Positions 8,478 to 17,660 of a DNA stretch of 46,370 nucleotides are shown piece after piece. The notes under the pieces were generated by a model, which saw only the letters and a list, made by a program, of their open reading frames with translations, made no database searches and was not told the origin of the DNA. Origin of the DNA: Ruminococcus sp. (GTDB taxonomy: Bacteria; Bacillota; Clostridia; Oscillospirales; Ruminococcaceae); assembly GCA_017525915.1 (NCBI GenBank), contig JAFXSC010000005.1:1-46370 (forward strand), read 5' to 3'. A program made the translations under genes and the position numbers. Each line of letters begins with the position of its first letter. The first letter of the stretch is position 1.

Positions 8478-10100
8478 ATGGCAAAGAGCAACGAACGTAA
8501 CCTTAATGTTACGATAAACAACAGCTCGGACGACAAGGATGAAGTAGTCATCTCGGTCTCCGGCATATTGAAAAAGCTGAAAAAATACTTCCTGCCGTGG
8601 CTTATTATTTCCGCAATGCTCGGAGCAGTCATAGTGGGCATCAAGACAGCAAGCGCGATAAAGAGCAAGCCGCCGCTCACAGCTCTCGTAAGCTTCAATT
8701 ACAGCGGCATCGAGAAGGGCCTCGACCCCAACGGCAAGACCTTCGACGTAAACACCATCAAGAACCCTGAGGTCATTTCCGGTGCTGTTTCCGATCTCGA
8801 TATGGACGCTTCAAAGGTTGAGCTTATCAGACAGTATGTGTCTATCGCAGGCGTTATCCCTGCCGATGCAGTTGACCGTCTGACACTGTACCACAGTGTA
8901 AAGAGCCAGTCCGTAAACGGAAGCGTTGCTCCTGTACAGGCTATCCTCGAGACCTCTTACTACCCCACACAGTACAAGATAACCTTCAACTATTCAAAGA
9001 CAGGTCTGAGCAAGGACGACGCAGTCCAGGTGCTCAACGGTATGCTCGACAAGTACCGTGACTACTTCTACCGCCAGTACGGCTACAACCAGTCGCTCGG
9101 TGCAGCAGTAACCACCCTCGACTACAAGTCCTACGACTACCCCGAGGCTATCGACCTTTTCAGATCGACCCTCAACACCCTTGCTACATACCTCAAGGAC
9201 CTCTCCAGCGAGGACCTCACACGTTTCCGTTCATCGACAGGTTATACCTTCGAGGACCTCTATGAGTCGGTCATCACAGTAAGAGCACTCGACCTCGACA
9301 AGGCTCAGTCACTCGTTACTGTAAACAATATCACCAAGGACAGACAGCAGGCTATCGACACCTACCAGTACAAGATAGATGCCCTTACCCGTCAGAAGGA
9401 AAGGGACGAGGAGAGCTACAAGGCTGTACAGACAGCAAAGGAGAACTACCAGAAGGACAAGCTACTTGTTATGCAGTCCGCCGACGGTACAAACACCGAG
9501 ATCTCCAAGACCTCCGAGGAGTACGACATACTCGTTGACAAGGAGGTAAGGCTCGCAAGCGATATCGCTGAGACAAAGCAGAAGATCAAGGAGTATTCAC
9601 AGAGGAAGGAAGCCCTCGAGAAGTCCAAGGGCACTGCTTCCGAGGCTCAGATCAAGGAGATCGACGAGAGACTTGAAAGCATCAACACAAAGGTCAACGA
9701 CCTCGTTGTGAAGATCAAGGACACTTCGGACGAATACTTCAAGAACGTTGAGTTCGCAAACGCATACAGCATACTCGTTCCTGCGACAAAGACCAACGAC
9801 ATAAGCGTTACAGCGGTTGCAAAGAACTCTGTAAAGTCCGCGATCATCTATGAGCTGCTCATATTCTTCATCTACTTCGGCATCTCGTTCGTGACAGCTA
9901 TCATTGACGAGAACAAGAAGAACAGGAAGTTAAAAACTGCAAACGGCGGCAGTGACGGCGATGGTGACAATGATGATGACGGCGATGATGACGACGATAC
10001 AGACGAGATCATCGAAGATGTCGCTGAGGCTCTCGGCGCCGAGGTCACGGAGAAGGAAGCTCCCAAGACCAATAACCAGAACAAGAAAAAGAAAAAGTGA
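8478..10100 (+). CDS. Wzz-like coiled-coil membrane protein
   Basis: The 540-aa protein has two membrane helices (about residues 37-56 and 452-475) that flank a long extracytoplasmic region. That region has a predicted coiled coil at about 300-425, rich in K/E/Q. This two-helix topology with a large periplasm-like loop matches Wzz/polysaccharide co-polymerase proteins, which set glycan chain length. The C-terminus is cytoplasmic and odd: an aspartate-rich run (about 490-510) ends in a lysine tail KKKKK. No kinase domain is present. It is a single gene with its own promoter and terminator. The exact role (exopolysaccharide length control or scaffold) is inference. Confidence 0.75.
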   Translation: MAKSNERNLNVTINNSSDDKDEVVISVSGILKKLKKYFLPWLIISAMLGAVIVGIKTASAIKSKPPLTALVSFNYSGIEKGLDPNGKTFDVNTIKNPEVISGAVSDLDMDASKVELIRQYVSIAGVIPADAVDRLTLYHSVKSQSVNGSVAPVQAILETSYYPTQYKITFNYSKTGLSKDDAVQVLNGMLDKYRDYFYRQYGYNQSLGAAVTTLDYKSYDYPEAIDLFRSTLNTLATYLKDLSSEDLTRFRSSTGYTFEDLYESVITVRALDLDKAQSLVTVNNITKDRQQAIDTYQYKIDALTRQKERDEESYKAVQTAKENYQKDKLLVMQSADGTNTEISKTSEEYDILVDKEVRLASDIAETKQKIKEYSQRKEALEKSKGTASEAQIKEIDERLESINTKVNDLVVKIKDTSDEYFKNVEFANAYSILVPATKTNDISVTAVAKNSVKSAIIYELLIFFIYFGISFVTAIIDENKKNRKLKTANGGSDGDGDNDDDGDDDDDTDEIIEDVAEALGAEVTEKEAPKTNNQNKKKKK

Positions 10101-10107
10101 TAAACAG

Positions 10108-10138
10108 ACCGCGTACAGATGATGTGCGCGGTTTTCTT
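10108..10138 (+). terminator. Terminator after the Wzz-like gene
   Basis: ACCGCGTAC pairs with GTGCGCGGT around a short loop, followed by TTTTCTT. Confidence 0.75.
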
Positions 10139-10194
10139 GTATAAATCCCACAATTATGATATAAAAAAAAGCCCGCTTTTTTCTCTGACGGCTA

Positions 10195-10223
10195 TTGCAA
10201 TACCTGTGAAAATGTGGTATAAT
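10195..10223 (+). promoter_or_regulatory. Promoter of secG
   Basis: TTGCAA (10195-10200), a 17-bp spacer and TATAAT (10218-10223). The leader to the secG ATG is about 50 bases. Confidence 0.75.
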
Positions 10224-10279
10224 ATTTAGGCTAATAGAAATATACGGTGAACTGCCGGTTTTACGGAGGTAATAAAATT

Positions 10280-10537
10280 ATGTCAACGCTCGAGATCGTC
10301 GGAGGTATCGTCCTCCTTATTGTATGTGCCCTCATTATTCTTCTCTGCCTTTCACAGGACCAGAAGTCACAGGACAGTATGTCCGCTGCTCTTACCGGTG
10401 CAAGTTCTGATTCATTCTACGGCAAGAATGAGGGAAGGACAAAGGAAGCTATATTGAATAAGCTCACAAGGGCTCTCGGAATATTGATGTTCCTGATCGT
10501 ACTTGCGATCAACCTTGTACCGATAATCAACAAGTGA
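10280..10537 (+). CDS. secG: Protein translocase subunit SecG
   Basis: The 85-aa protein has two membrane helices (about residues 6-24 and 62-80) joined by a polar loop, matching SecG of the SecYEG channel. The N-terminal helix followed by LLCLSQDQKSQDSMSAALTG is the family pattern, as is the conserved SFYGKN-like loop. ATG 10280 follows ACGGAGG; an upstream in-frame ATG (10247) lacks such a site. It precedes rnr, a common secG-rnr gene order in Firmicutes, although a hairpin separates the two here. Confidence 0.9.
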   Translation: MSTLEIVGGIVLLIVCALIILLCLSQDQKSQDSMSAALTGASSDSFYGKNEGRTKEAILNKLTRALGILMFLIVLAINLVPIINK

Positions 10538-10541
10538 TCTA

Positions 10542-10576
10542 TCAGCCCTGTGACAGCCGTCATGGGGCTTTCTTTT
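10542..10576 (+). terminator. Hairpin between secG and rnr
   Basis: AGCCC-TGTGAC pairs with the downstream TCATGGGGCT half, followed by TTCTTTT. It may only attenuate, since rnr has no obvious separate promoter. Confidence 0.6.
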
Positions 10577-10611
10577 GATATTGTTCCGGAAATGTAACGA
10601 AAGGAGAGAAT

Positions 10612-12768
10612 ATGGCTGGAAAGTCAGTAAAAGCAAAGTCTGATAAGGATGCCGGCGTTAAGGCCTACAAGATAAAGATAAACGCACTTCTCGGCGCCTG
10701 TGACAAGAAGTCCATGCAGATAAGCCAGCTCGAAGCCAAGTGCAAGACCAAGAAGTACGGCAGAGATGCCTTTATAAAGGCGTTCGACGAGCTCCGCACC
10801 GAGGGCAGGATAACCGTGAGGAAGGGCATGAAGGTCGGTCTGTGCTCACGTCTCGGGGTGTTCCCGGGAACCGTCACAAGGCTCAGCCGCACGTTCGGAT
10901 TTGCAGAGACCGACACGGGCACGGAATACTTCATTCCCGGCAAATATATGCTCGGAGCGATGCCCGGCGACAGGGTGCTGATAGAGTCCATCGCCTCGCG
11001 AAGCGGTGAGCCGGAGGGAGAGATAGTAGATATCATAGAGTTTGGCAGTCAGACCCTTGCCGGCAGGATAGAGACCGTTGACGGCGAGCAGTACCTCGTT
11101 CCGGATACGGCTGCAAGGAACCACATGGTCATCGTCCGCGACGGCAGCACGGCTTTTTCGGACGGGGACAAGGTCATCGCGGAGATAGTTTTCCGCGGAA
11201 AGCGCCATGCCGAGCACAAGGTCAGGATAGCTGCCGTTCTGGGAAGCTCTGAGAGCGCGGCTGCCTGTGCGGAGGCTGTGCTGCGCGTGTCCGGAGCGCC
11301 TCTGGCATTTTCGGAGGATTCGCTGAAGGAAGCGCGTAAGATAGCGGAGGGTGGCGTTCAGGAGCACTGCTTCAACAACCGCACCGACTTCCGTGACAAG
11401 CTGATATTCACGATAGACAGCGCAAGTTCGAAGGACCTTGACGATGCGGTATCAGTCGAAAGAACGGAACGCGGCTACCTTCTCGGCGTCCACATCGCCG
11501 ATGTTTCGCAGTACGTCAAGGGCAACAGCGCTCTCGACAAGGAGGCTATGCTCCGCGGAACGAGCATTTACTACGCCGACCGGGTGATACCCATGCTGCC
11601 GGAGGAGATTTCCAACGGGATATGTTCTCTCAATCCCGGCGACAACAGACTTACGCTCTCGGCGATGATAGAGCTTGATGAGGAGGGCGGAATGCTCTCA
11701 TATTCCTTCTGCAAGAGCGTTATCCGTTCGCGCGTGAAGGGCGTATACAGCGAGATAAACGAGCTTCTTGATGGCGGAGGAAGTGAAGCGGTCCGAGAGA
11801 AATACCGTGAAGTGCTGGACTGTCTGCCGCTCATGGACGAGCTTGCAGGAAAGCTCATTGAAAAGCGAAAGCGCAGGCATTCCCCGGAGATAGACACGGT
11901 CGAGACTGCGCTGATAATAGACGAAAACGGTGTCTGCTGCGGAGCTGTTCCGCGCGAAAGAGGAAGGTCCGAGCGCATCATTGAGGAGTTCATGCTGACG
12001 GCAAACGAGGCTGCGGCAAAGCTTGCGCGCGAGAAGAAGGTGCCGTTCGTGTACCGCGTTCACGAAGCGCCGCCTGAGCCGAAAACAGAGGCTCTCCGCG
12101 AGATACTGCCGAAGCTTGGCATAGACTGTCCGCGGTTCACGGAGTTCAGTCCCGTACACGCCGCGGAGATACTTGAACGCGCAAGGGGGACGGACAAGTA
12201 CGAGGCGGTCAATATGCTCGTGCTGAGGTCGATGTCGAAGGCGAAGTATTCGACCGAGCCTTTGGGACATTTCGGGCTCGTCCTCGACGACTACGCGCAT
12301 TTCACCTCGCCGATACGCCGCTATCCCGATCTTGCGGTGCACAGGATAATAACCGATATACTTGCAGGTTACGGAAACGAGTGGATGAACAAGCGGTACA
12401 GCGGTTTTGCGGAAAATGCGGCAGAGCGTTCATCGGCTGCCGAGACGAGGGCTGTTGAGATAGAGCGCGACTGCGAGGACCGTTACAAGGCGGAGCTCAT
12501 GCAGTCACACATAGGCGAGAGCTTTGCCGCAAGGATATCCGGCGTTACGGAATACGGCTTCTATGCCGAGCTCCCGAACACTATCGAGGGACTTGTCCAT
12601 ATCCGGACACTCCCGGAAGGGGAGTACGACTACTCCGAGCCGGTGTCGCTCACGGAGAAATTCAGCGGCGTGTCCTATGAACTCGGGGCTGAGGTAAGGG
12701 TAATATGCGCTGCCGCGAATGTCAGCGACGGAATTATAGATTTTGTGCTTGACAGCGATGAGGAATAA
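10612..12768 (+). CDS. rnr: Ribonuclease R
   Basis: The 718-aa 3'-5' exoribonuclease of the RNB family degrades structured RNA and works in rRNA and mRNA quality control. Order: an N-terminal helix-turn region (about 1-75), cold-shock/OB domains (about 80-205), the RNB catalytic domain starting with TIDSASSKDLDDAVSVE (about 268-284; metal-binding aspartates) and the signature HFTSPIRRYPDLAVHR (about 563-578), then a C-terminal S1 domain (about 632-712). Length is normal. GAAAGGAGAG precedes the ATG. The basic N-terminus (AGKSVKAKSDK) is slightly unusual. Confidence 0.95.
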   Translation: MAGKSVKAKSDKDAGVKAYKIKINALLGACDKKSMQISQLEAKCKTKKYGRDAFIKAFDELRTEGRITVRKGMKVGLCSRLGVFPGTVTRLSRTFGFAETDTGTEYFIPGKYMLGAMPGDRVLIESIASRSGEPEGEIVDIIEFGSQTLAGRIETVDGEQYLVPDTAARNHMVIVRDGSTAFSDGDKVIAEIVFRGKRHAEHKVRIAAVLGSSESAAACAEAVLRVSGAPLAFSEDSLKEARKIAEGGVQEHCFNNRTDFRDKLIFTIDSASSKDLDDAVSVERTERGYLLGVHIADVSQYVKGNSALDKEAMLRGTSIYYADRVIPMLPEEISNGICSLNPGDNRLTLSAMIELDEEGGMLSYSFCKSVIRSRVKGVYSEINELLDGGGSEAVREKYREVLDCLPLMDELAGKLIEKRKRRHSPEIDTVETALIIDENGVCCGAVPRERGRSERIIEEFMLTANEAAAKLAREKKVPFVYRVHEAPPEPKTEALREILPKLGIDCPRFTEFSPVHAAEILERARGTDKYEAVNMLVLRSMSKAKYSTEPLGHFGLVLDDYAHFTSPIRRYPDLAVHRIITDILAGYGNEWMNKRYSGFAENAAERSSAAETRAVEIERDCEDRYKAELMQSHIGESFAARISGVTEYGFYAELPNTIEGLVHIRTLPEGEYDYSEPVSLTEKFSGVSYELGAEVRVICAAANVSDGIIDFVLDSDEE

Positions 12769-12772
12769 CGGT

Positions 12773-12801
12773 TTGGATAATGCGTAATTCATTATTATAA
12801 T
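12773..12801 (+). promoter_or_regulatory. Candidate promoter of the 12835 lipoprotein gene
   Basis: TTGGAT (12773-12778), a 17-bp spacer and TATAAT (12796-12801), directly after the rnr stop. Confidence 0.5.
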
Positions 12802-12834
12802 CACTGATAATATACTCAGAAGGAGATAACACAT

Positions 12835-13647
12835 ATGAAGAAATATCTTGCATTTGTATCTGCATTCGTACTCGTTTGCTCTGCTGCGGCAGGCTGCGGC
12901 AAGGACAAGAGCAGCTCGGACAGCGATGCCCTGAAGCCGGCTGCATTTGATACGACAGAGGACGCTTCCGGTCAGCCCGACCCCCTCGCTTCCACCGAAG
13001 CTGATACCGCAGCGGAACAGACCACAGAAGCTCTGGAAACCACTTCCGCTCCGGAAGCAACAGAGGAGCAGACCACAGAGCATATCCGTGAGGTCGACCC
13101 CCTCGGCGGCGGTGCTTTTTCCTACGACAAGAACGGCGCGATCGTTTTCAAGGACTACAAAGACGCCGATGACCGTACCCTCATGGCGGCGGCAGAGAAG
13201 CTTTTCGAGTCCGCCTGCGATACTGAGTGGAAATTCAAGTTCAGTATGCCGTTCACCATTGACCAGGACGACTATGTCGAAAATGAATACAGCTGGAGGT
13301 ATTACCTGATAACCACTCCCGGCATCAATTCATTCAGCGATGTTGTGAATGAGTACCACAAGGTCTTCAGCGACCGCTATCCCGACCAGCTAAGCGACAA
13401 CTACATCGACCATAACGGCAGAGCATACGGCTTTACCGGTGGCAGAGGCTCGAATATCTTCTATTCTGCATCAAAGATAGTGGCCATTGAGTCACGCACC
13501 GATGACGAGATATTTTTCACGGTCGAGAATTACTACGACGGCACCGACCTCGACGGCTCTGCACCGCGTACAGAAAAGGACGTGTTCTCCTGCGTCATCT
13601 CCCCCGACGGTACATGGCGCGCAGGCAAGTTCACCCTGCCTAACTGA
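12835..13647 (+). CDS. Putative lipoprotein
   Basis: The 270-aa product begins MKKYLAFVSAF with a hydrophobic core and lipobox AAGC (about 17-20), so it is probably lipid-anchored outside the membrane. Residues ~25-85 are a low-complexity Ala/Thr/Glu-rich linker. The remainder is a globular, aromatic-rich domain (repeated Y, W and D) of no family I recognise. AAGGAG lies 8 bases before ATG. It resembles the other host lipoproteins in the window in its N-terminal layout but not clearly in the globular part. Confidence 0.8.
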   Translation: MKKYLAFVSAFVLVCSAAAGCGKDKSSSDSDALKPAAFDTTEDASGQPDPLASTEADTAAEQTTEALETTSAPEATEEQTTEHIREVDPLGGGAFSYDKNGAIVFKDYKDADDRTLMAAAEKLFESACDTEWKFKFSMPFTIDQDDYVENEYSWRYYLITTPGINSFSDVVNEYHKVFSDRYPDQLSDNYIDHNGRAYGFTGGRGSNIFYSASKIVAIESRTDDEIFFTVENYYDGTDLDGSAPRTEKDVFSCVISPDGTWRAGKFTLPN

Positions 13648-13742
13648 CTGTATCAGCGTGATGCTTTTGGGGCGATTATACGGGCGGCTATCTGAGGAAA
13701 GGTTCTTCCCCCGTCCCCCCTTTCCAAAGACTTCTATAGTCA

Positions 13743-13862
13743 GTTTTTTCCGCAATGGTATAAAAATAGCCGGAAGTCATGAAGACTTCCGGTTTTTCTT
13801 TTCTATCCGGGTATGTATACCATTGCGGAAAAACCAGATGAAAGTTTTCGGGAAGGAGTTTG
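13743..13862. repeat. Dispersed hairpin repeat, copy 2 (both arms)
   Basis: This is the fullest copy. The left arm GTTTTTTCCGCAATGGTATA (13743-13762) is the inverse of the right arm TATACCATTGCGGAAAAAC (13816-13834), differing by one A. Between them lies the hairpin CCGGAAGTC/GACTTCCGG plus a T run, usable as a terminator. The tail CAGATGAAAG...CGGGAAGGAGT also matches copy 1. No gene is inside. The gap between the lipoprotein and xylanase genes (13648-14129) is mainly such repeats. Confidence 0.75.
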
Positions 13863-13868
13863 AGGTGA

Positions 13869-13950
13869 CTCCCCACAGTGTGGGGAGATGTCAGCGAAGC
13901 TGACAAAGGGGACGGACCCGATTAGGGTGCCCCTTTTTCAAAAGGGGTTC
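13869..13950. repeat. Compound hairpin repeat of gut-Clostridia type
   Basis: Three hairpins in a row: CTCCCCA/TGGGGAG (13869-13887), GTCAGC-GAA-GCTGAC (13890-13904) and CCCCTTTT/AAAAGGGG (13930-13947). The GTCAGCGAAGCTGACAAAGG motif is, from general knowledge, a very common intergenic repeat in gut Clostridia. No coding signal is seen. Confidence 0.6.
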
Positions 13951-14067
13951 CCTCAACAGTCAACCGTATAAATGCCGCAAAAACACCGCGCCGGCCCGGG
14001 CAATTTTTCGCTTATTGTCTGTATTTGGTCAAACTGACCGAAAATTGCGGAAATATGCTGGTGTTCA

Positions 14068-14096
14068 TTGACAACGGGGGATTATCGTGCTAAAAT
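14068..14096 (+). promoter_or_regulatory. Sigma-A promoter of the xylanase gene
   Basis: TTGACA (14068-14073), a 17-bp spacer and TAAAAT (14091-14096). The leader is only about 27 bases and contains TTGGAGG. Confidence 0.85.
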
Positions 14097-14129
14097 ATAA
14101 GCATAATATTTTTTTGGAGGACACCTGAC

Positions 14130-16121
14130 ATGAAAGGTAAGAAATTAAAAAGATTTACCGCCGGGATACTCGGCGCAGCAATGGCTGGTACGGCAACATT
14201 ACAGCCGGCGGCATTTTTCCCTGTTGTTGCAGCAGACAGCACTGCGGCAAAGGTAATATTCTCGACAGACTTTGAGGACGGCACGTTCGAGGGCTTCGAC
14301 AAGAGAGGCGACGACGATACGACCGAGCTCACTATCACTGAAACACAGTCGGTAAGCGGTTCAAAGGCACTTTCTGCTGCCGGACGCACCCAGAGCTGGA
14401 ACGGTCCCTCGTTCCGCATAGACAAGCTCCTCGAACCCGGCAAGGAGTATATGCTCAACGCTTCCATAAAGGCAAAGGACTACGCGAACATCACATTCAG
14501 CTTCCAGTACACCGATGCGGAGGGCGTTACCCACTACAACAACATCGTAAAGGATATCCAGTCCGGCGGCTGGAAGAAGCTCGAAAACATTCCGTTCAGC
14601 TATACAGCGGACATGAAGGACGTTTTCATCTACTTCGAGACAAATAACACGGACGACCTCTTCCTCGATGATTTCAGCATCACAGAGGCTCCGCCTGCAC
14701 AGATAGAGAATGACCTCAAATCCCTCGCAAGGATATTCGGCAACGATTTCAAGATCGGTACAGCTGTAACTCCCGAGGATATGGCATCGAGCGGCTTCAT
14801 GCAGGTGCTCGAGAAGCACTTCTTCCAGAGCATAACGGTCGGCAACCAGTTAAAGCCTGACTACGTCCTCAATGAGGCGGCTACAAAGGCTTACCTCGAG
14901 GAGACCGGCGATGACACGACACCGCAGATAAGCTTCGGCGCTGCAAAGGCTGTTCTCGACTACTGCCAGAAGAACAATATCCCCGTAAGACTTCACACCC
15001 TTGTATGGCACAGCCAGACCCCTGAGTGGTTCTTCAAGGAGGACTATGACGCTTCCAAGCCCTACGTCTCCAAGGATAAGATGCTCAAGAGAATGGAGAA
15101 CTACATCAAGGCTTACTTCACGACTATCACCAAGCTTTATCCCGATGTCAACTTCTATGCCTGCGACGTTGTGAATGAGGCTTGGCTCGATGACGGCACT
15201 CCGCGTGAGCCCGGACATCCTGCCGAGAGCAACCGCTACATGGCTTCCGACTGGGTAGCTGTATTCGGCGATAACTCCTTCATTGAGTACGCTTTCAAGT
15301 ACGCAAGACAGTACGCTCCTGCCGGCTGCAAGCTCTACTACAACGACTTCAACGAGTACACCGGCAAGATGCAGAATATCTACGACATGGCTATGGACCT
15401 CAAGGAAAAGGGACTTATCGACGGTATCGGTATGCAGTCTCACCTTGACGTTAGACAGGGGCAGGACGCTTATCCCTCAGTCGAGCAGTATGAGATAGCA
15501 CTCAAAAAGTACATCTCAACAGGCCTTGATGTCCAGATAACCGAGCTCGATGCAACTGTTCCGGAGTATTCCAACGACAGGTATTTTGAAGCCCAGGCGA
15601 ACTACTACAAGGGACTGTTCAACCTCTATGAGAAGTACAAGGACGGCATCTCCGCAGTAATCTTCTGGGGCATCAACGATACAAAGAGCTGGAGAGCTTC
15701 ACAGCAGCCGCTCATCTTCGACGAGAACTTCCTCGCAAAGCCTGCCTACTACTCCATAGTTGAGGGCAGGGACGAGCAGGTGCTCTCGACAACCACCACT
15801 ACAACGAATACCACAACAACAACTACTACCACGACCACACCTCCCACCGACCCGACAGGTCTTGTACCCTATGTTGTCGGCGATGCAAACTGCGACCATG
15901 AGGTGAATATGGCTGACGCCGTATATATCATGCAGTGCATCGGCAATCCCGATAAGTACCAGCTGACATGGGAGGGCGAGAGAAATGCGGATACCGACCT
16001 CAGCGGCGATATCACAAATATGGACGCCCTCTGTATCCAGAAGTACAAGCTCGGACTCATCAACGCTCTTCCCATGACAAGGAGCGATGTAGTCCCTACA
16101 CCCGGTCCGGTGGTTGAATGA
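14130..16121 (+). CDS. Secreted GH10 endo-xylanase with CBM22-like module and dockerin
   Basis: The 663-aa protein cleaves internal beta-1,4 xylan bonds. Order: signal peptide (about 1-33), CBM22-like xylan-binding beta-sandwich (about 40-185), GH10 barrel (about 195-545), Thr-rich linker (about 553-571) and a type I dockerin (about 580-645). The acid/base is E350 in DVVNEAW and the nucleophile is E472 in ITELDA; HTLVWHSQTPEW is a GH10 signature. The dockerin has two calcium-loop repeats, GDANCDHEVNMADAV and ADTDLSGDITNMDAL, so the enzyme should dock onto a cohesin scaffold in a cellulosome. It is monocistronic with its own promoter and terminator. Confidence 0.95.
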   Translation: MKGKKLKRFTAGILGAAMAGTATLQPAAFFPVVAADSTAAKVIFSTDFEDGTFEGFDKRGDDDTTELTITETQSVSGSKALSAAGRTQSWNGPSFRIDKLLEPGKEYMLNASIKAKDYANITFSFQYTDAEGVTHYNNIVKDIQSGGWKKLENIPFSYTADMKDVFIYFETNNTDDLFLDDFSITEAPPAQIENDLKSLARIFGNDFKIGTAVTPEDMASSGFMQVLEKHFFQSITVGNQLKPDYVLNEAATKAYLEETGDDTTPQISFGAAKAVLDYCQKNNIPVRLHTLVWHSQTPEWFFKEDYDASKPYVSKDKMLKRMENYIKAYFTTITKLYPDVNFYACDVVNEAWLDDGTPREPGHPAESNRYMASDWVAVFGDNSFIEYAFKYARQYAPAGCKLYYNDFNEYTGKMQNIYDMAMDLKEKGLIDGIGMQSHLDVRQGQDAYPSVEQYEIALKKYISTGLDVQITELDATVPEYSNDRYFEAQANYYKGLFNLYEKYKDGISAVIFWGINDTKSWRASQQPLIFDENFLAKPAYYSIVEGRDEQVLSTTTTTTNTTTTTTTTTTPPTDPTGLVPYVVGDANCDHEVNMADAVYIMQCIGNPDKYQLTWEGERNADTDLSGDITNMDALCIQKYKLGLINALPMTRSDVVPTPGPVVE

Positions 16122-16171
16122 TAATACCCGGGCAGTCACCATCAGCATCCCGAAACAGTTTTTGTGAAAAC

Positions 16172-16200
16172 AAAAGGCGCACAATGTGCGCCTTTTCGTT
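16172..16200. terminator. Bidirectional terminator after the xylanase gene
   Basis: AAAAGGCGCAC pairs with GTGCGCCTTTT, with A and T runs on both sides. It can serve the xylanase gene and possibly the opposing lipoprotein operon. Confidence 0.8.
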
Positions 16201-16288
16201 TATATGGACATGTGGGCGCACGGAATACGCCCCCTACAAATTCAAATCCGTCCGTGTCAGCACTGTGCGCCGCTACAAGGCTTCCTTA

Positions 16289-16918
16289 TCAGGAAAGCAC
16301 ATAGGGTGTGCCGTTGATGGTATAGAGATAGATATAGATATAGCCGCCCATACGGTAGTGGATAGAGCCTCTGCCGCCGTTGAAGAGTACGTCCAGACCG
16401 ATTTTCTTGCGGTCGGTTATTTCGGCGTCCGGGTCAGCCTTCAGCACGATATCGTCGTACTTGGAGAAGTCAACGGTATTTTCGTCAGCGTACTCTTCAG
16501 CCTGTATATAGTCGAATTCAAACTCACCCTCTGTGACTTCGAGGAGGCTGTTGTGGAGGTATTCGGCATATTCGGCAGAAGTAGCTGAACCGGCTGCATT
16601 CATGACATATGCAAGACCGGCAGGGTAGAGTGCCTTTTCCATGAGAGCGCCGTCCTTGCGGCTGATAGCGGCGATATACTCGGCTATCTTTTTTGATTCT
16701 TCATCGGTGATATAGCGGTAGTCCACATAGGTGGTTATCTCGTAGCCGTCCTCGACGAGGTGCTCGGTCATTTTAGCACCGAAGGGCATATCCGCATCGG
16801 ATATAGTCAGACCGGAGCTGCTTGAACTGCCTTTCTTTTTGTCACCGCAGCCGGCAGCCGGCATAAGCATGGTGCAGGCGGCAGCGAGTGCGGCAACTCT
16901 TAAAAACGTACCTTTCAT
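16289..16918 (-). CDS. Putative lipoprotein A
   Basis: The 209-aa product has a lipoprotein signal peptide with lipobox AAGC (about 21-24) and a lysine/serine spacer. The mature part (about 45-209) is an alpha/beta domain that may be a small accessory sensor or binding fold; I do not recognise it. It shares layout and some pattern with the next gene (EEYADENTVDF versus EEYDLGEYYIS-type segments; YXS/YPAGLAY versus YPSYFDE after a helical stretch), suggesting distant paralogy. It is 14 bases downstream of 16932-17639 and probably in the same leftward operon. Confidence 0.8.
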   Translation of the reverse strand: MKGTFLRVAALAAACTMLMPAAGCGDKKKGSSSSSGLTISDADMPFGAKMTEHLVEDGYEITTYVDYRYITDEESKKIAEYIAAISRKDGALMEKALYPAGLAYVMNAAGSATSAEYAEYLHNSLLEVTEGEFEFDYIQAEEYADENTVDFSKYDDIVLKADPDAEITDRKKIGLDVLFNGGRGSIHYRMGGYIYIYLYTINGTPYVLS

Positions 16919-16931
16919 GTATGTTCACTCC

Positions 16932-17639
16932 TTAACCGAAAATGTAGTATTTACCGTCTTTTTCAGCGAAAACTATCTCATATTCGCTGACGAGGGAGTG
17001 TTCCTCGCCTTCACTGTCCTTGGCAATGATGAAGAACATGGCGTCATAGAACTTATCGACCTCGGCACTGACCTCGGTGTAGTAGTCCTTGCCGAAGCAG
17101 GAGGAAGGACTCTCGAAGAAGCTGGTGAGGTCGCCCTCATACGGTTCAAGCTTTATCCTTGTTACGGTGAAGTCACCGCCGATCTGTACCTTCAGGGTGT
17201 CGCACTGATTGCTGAAAGAGGTCGAGAGGTCATAGCTGTAATCCTTTTCGAGGAACTTGTTCATCTCGTCGAAATACGAGGGGTATACGCAGGAGGAATA
17301 GCTCGTGTAATCACGGTTTGCATAGGCAGTGAAATACTTTTCGAGGGTGAGCATGAGCTCGGCAGGGAATTCCTCCGGCTCGAAATAGAGCTTGATGCCG
17401 TCAGGACTGATGTAGTATTCGCCGAGGTCGTACTCCTCGGCATCTTCATCGGGAGATATCCTGTTGCCGAGCCAGTCTGAACTGCTGCTTTCGCCGGAAA
17501 CGGAAGTGGTCTCATCAGAAGCCGAAGTATCGGCAGGCTTTACATTGCTGTCGGAGCCGGGATCTGACTTTCCGCAGGAGACAGCTTCGCAGAGACAGAG
17601 CGCAGCGGCAAGAGCGGCTGTATTTCGTTTGATATTCAT
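16932..17639 (-). CDS. Putative lipoprotein B
   Basis: The 235-aa product has a signal peptide and a lipobox-like EAVSC (cysteine at about 22), then a Ser/Asp-rich linker. The mature domain includes a helix followed by an aromatic stretch (FTAYANRDYTSYSSCVYPSY) and a C-terminal strand pattern ending KYYIFG. The family is not recognised. The parallel helix-then-YP motif in lipoprotein A (ALYPAGLAY) and the shared gene order suggest duplication. It precedes lipoprotein A by 14 bases. Confidence 0.8.
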   Translation of the reverse strand: MNIKRNTAALAAALCLCEAVSCGKSDPGSDSNVKPADTSASDETTSVSGESSSSDWLGNRISPDEDAEEYDLGEYYISPDGIKLYFEPEEFPAELMLTLEKYFTAYANRDYTSYSSCVYPSYFDEMNKFLEKDYSYDLSTSFSNQCDTLKVQIGGDFTVTRIKLEPYEGDLTSFFESPSSCFGKDYYTEVSAEVDKFYDAMFFIIAKDSEGEEHSLVSEYEIVFAEKDGKYYIFG

Positions 17640-17660
17640 ATAACACCTCTTAGTGCGTGA

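Noticed and set aside
9951-9998. GAC/GAT-rich stretch as a microsatellite
   Set aside because: It is in frame and encodes the Asp-rich cytoplasmic tail of the Wzz-like protein.
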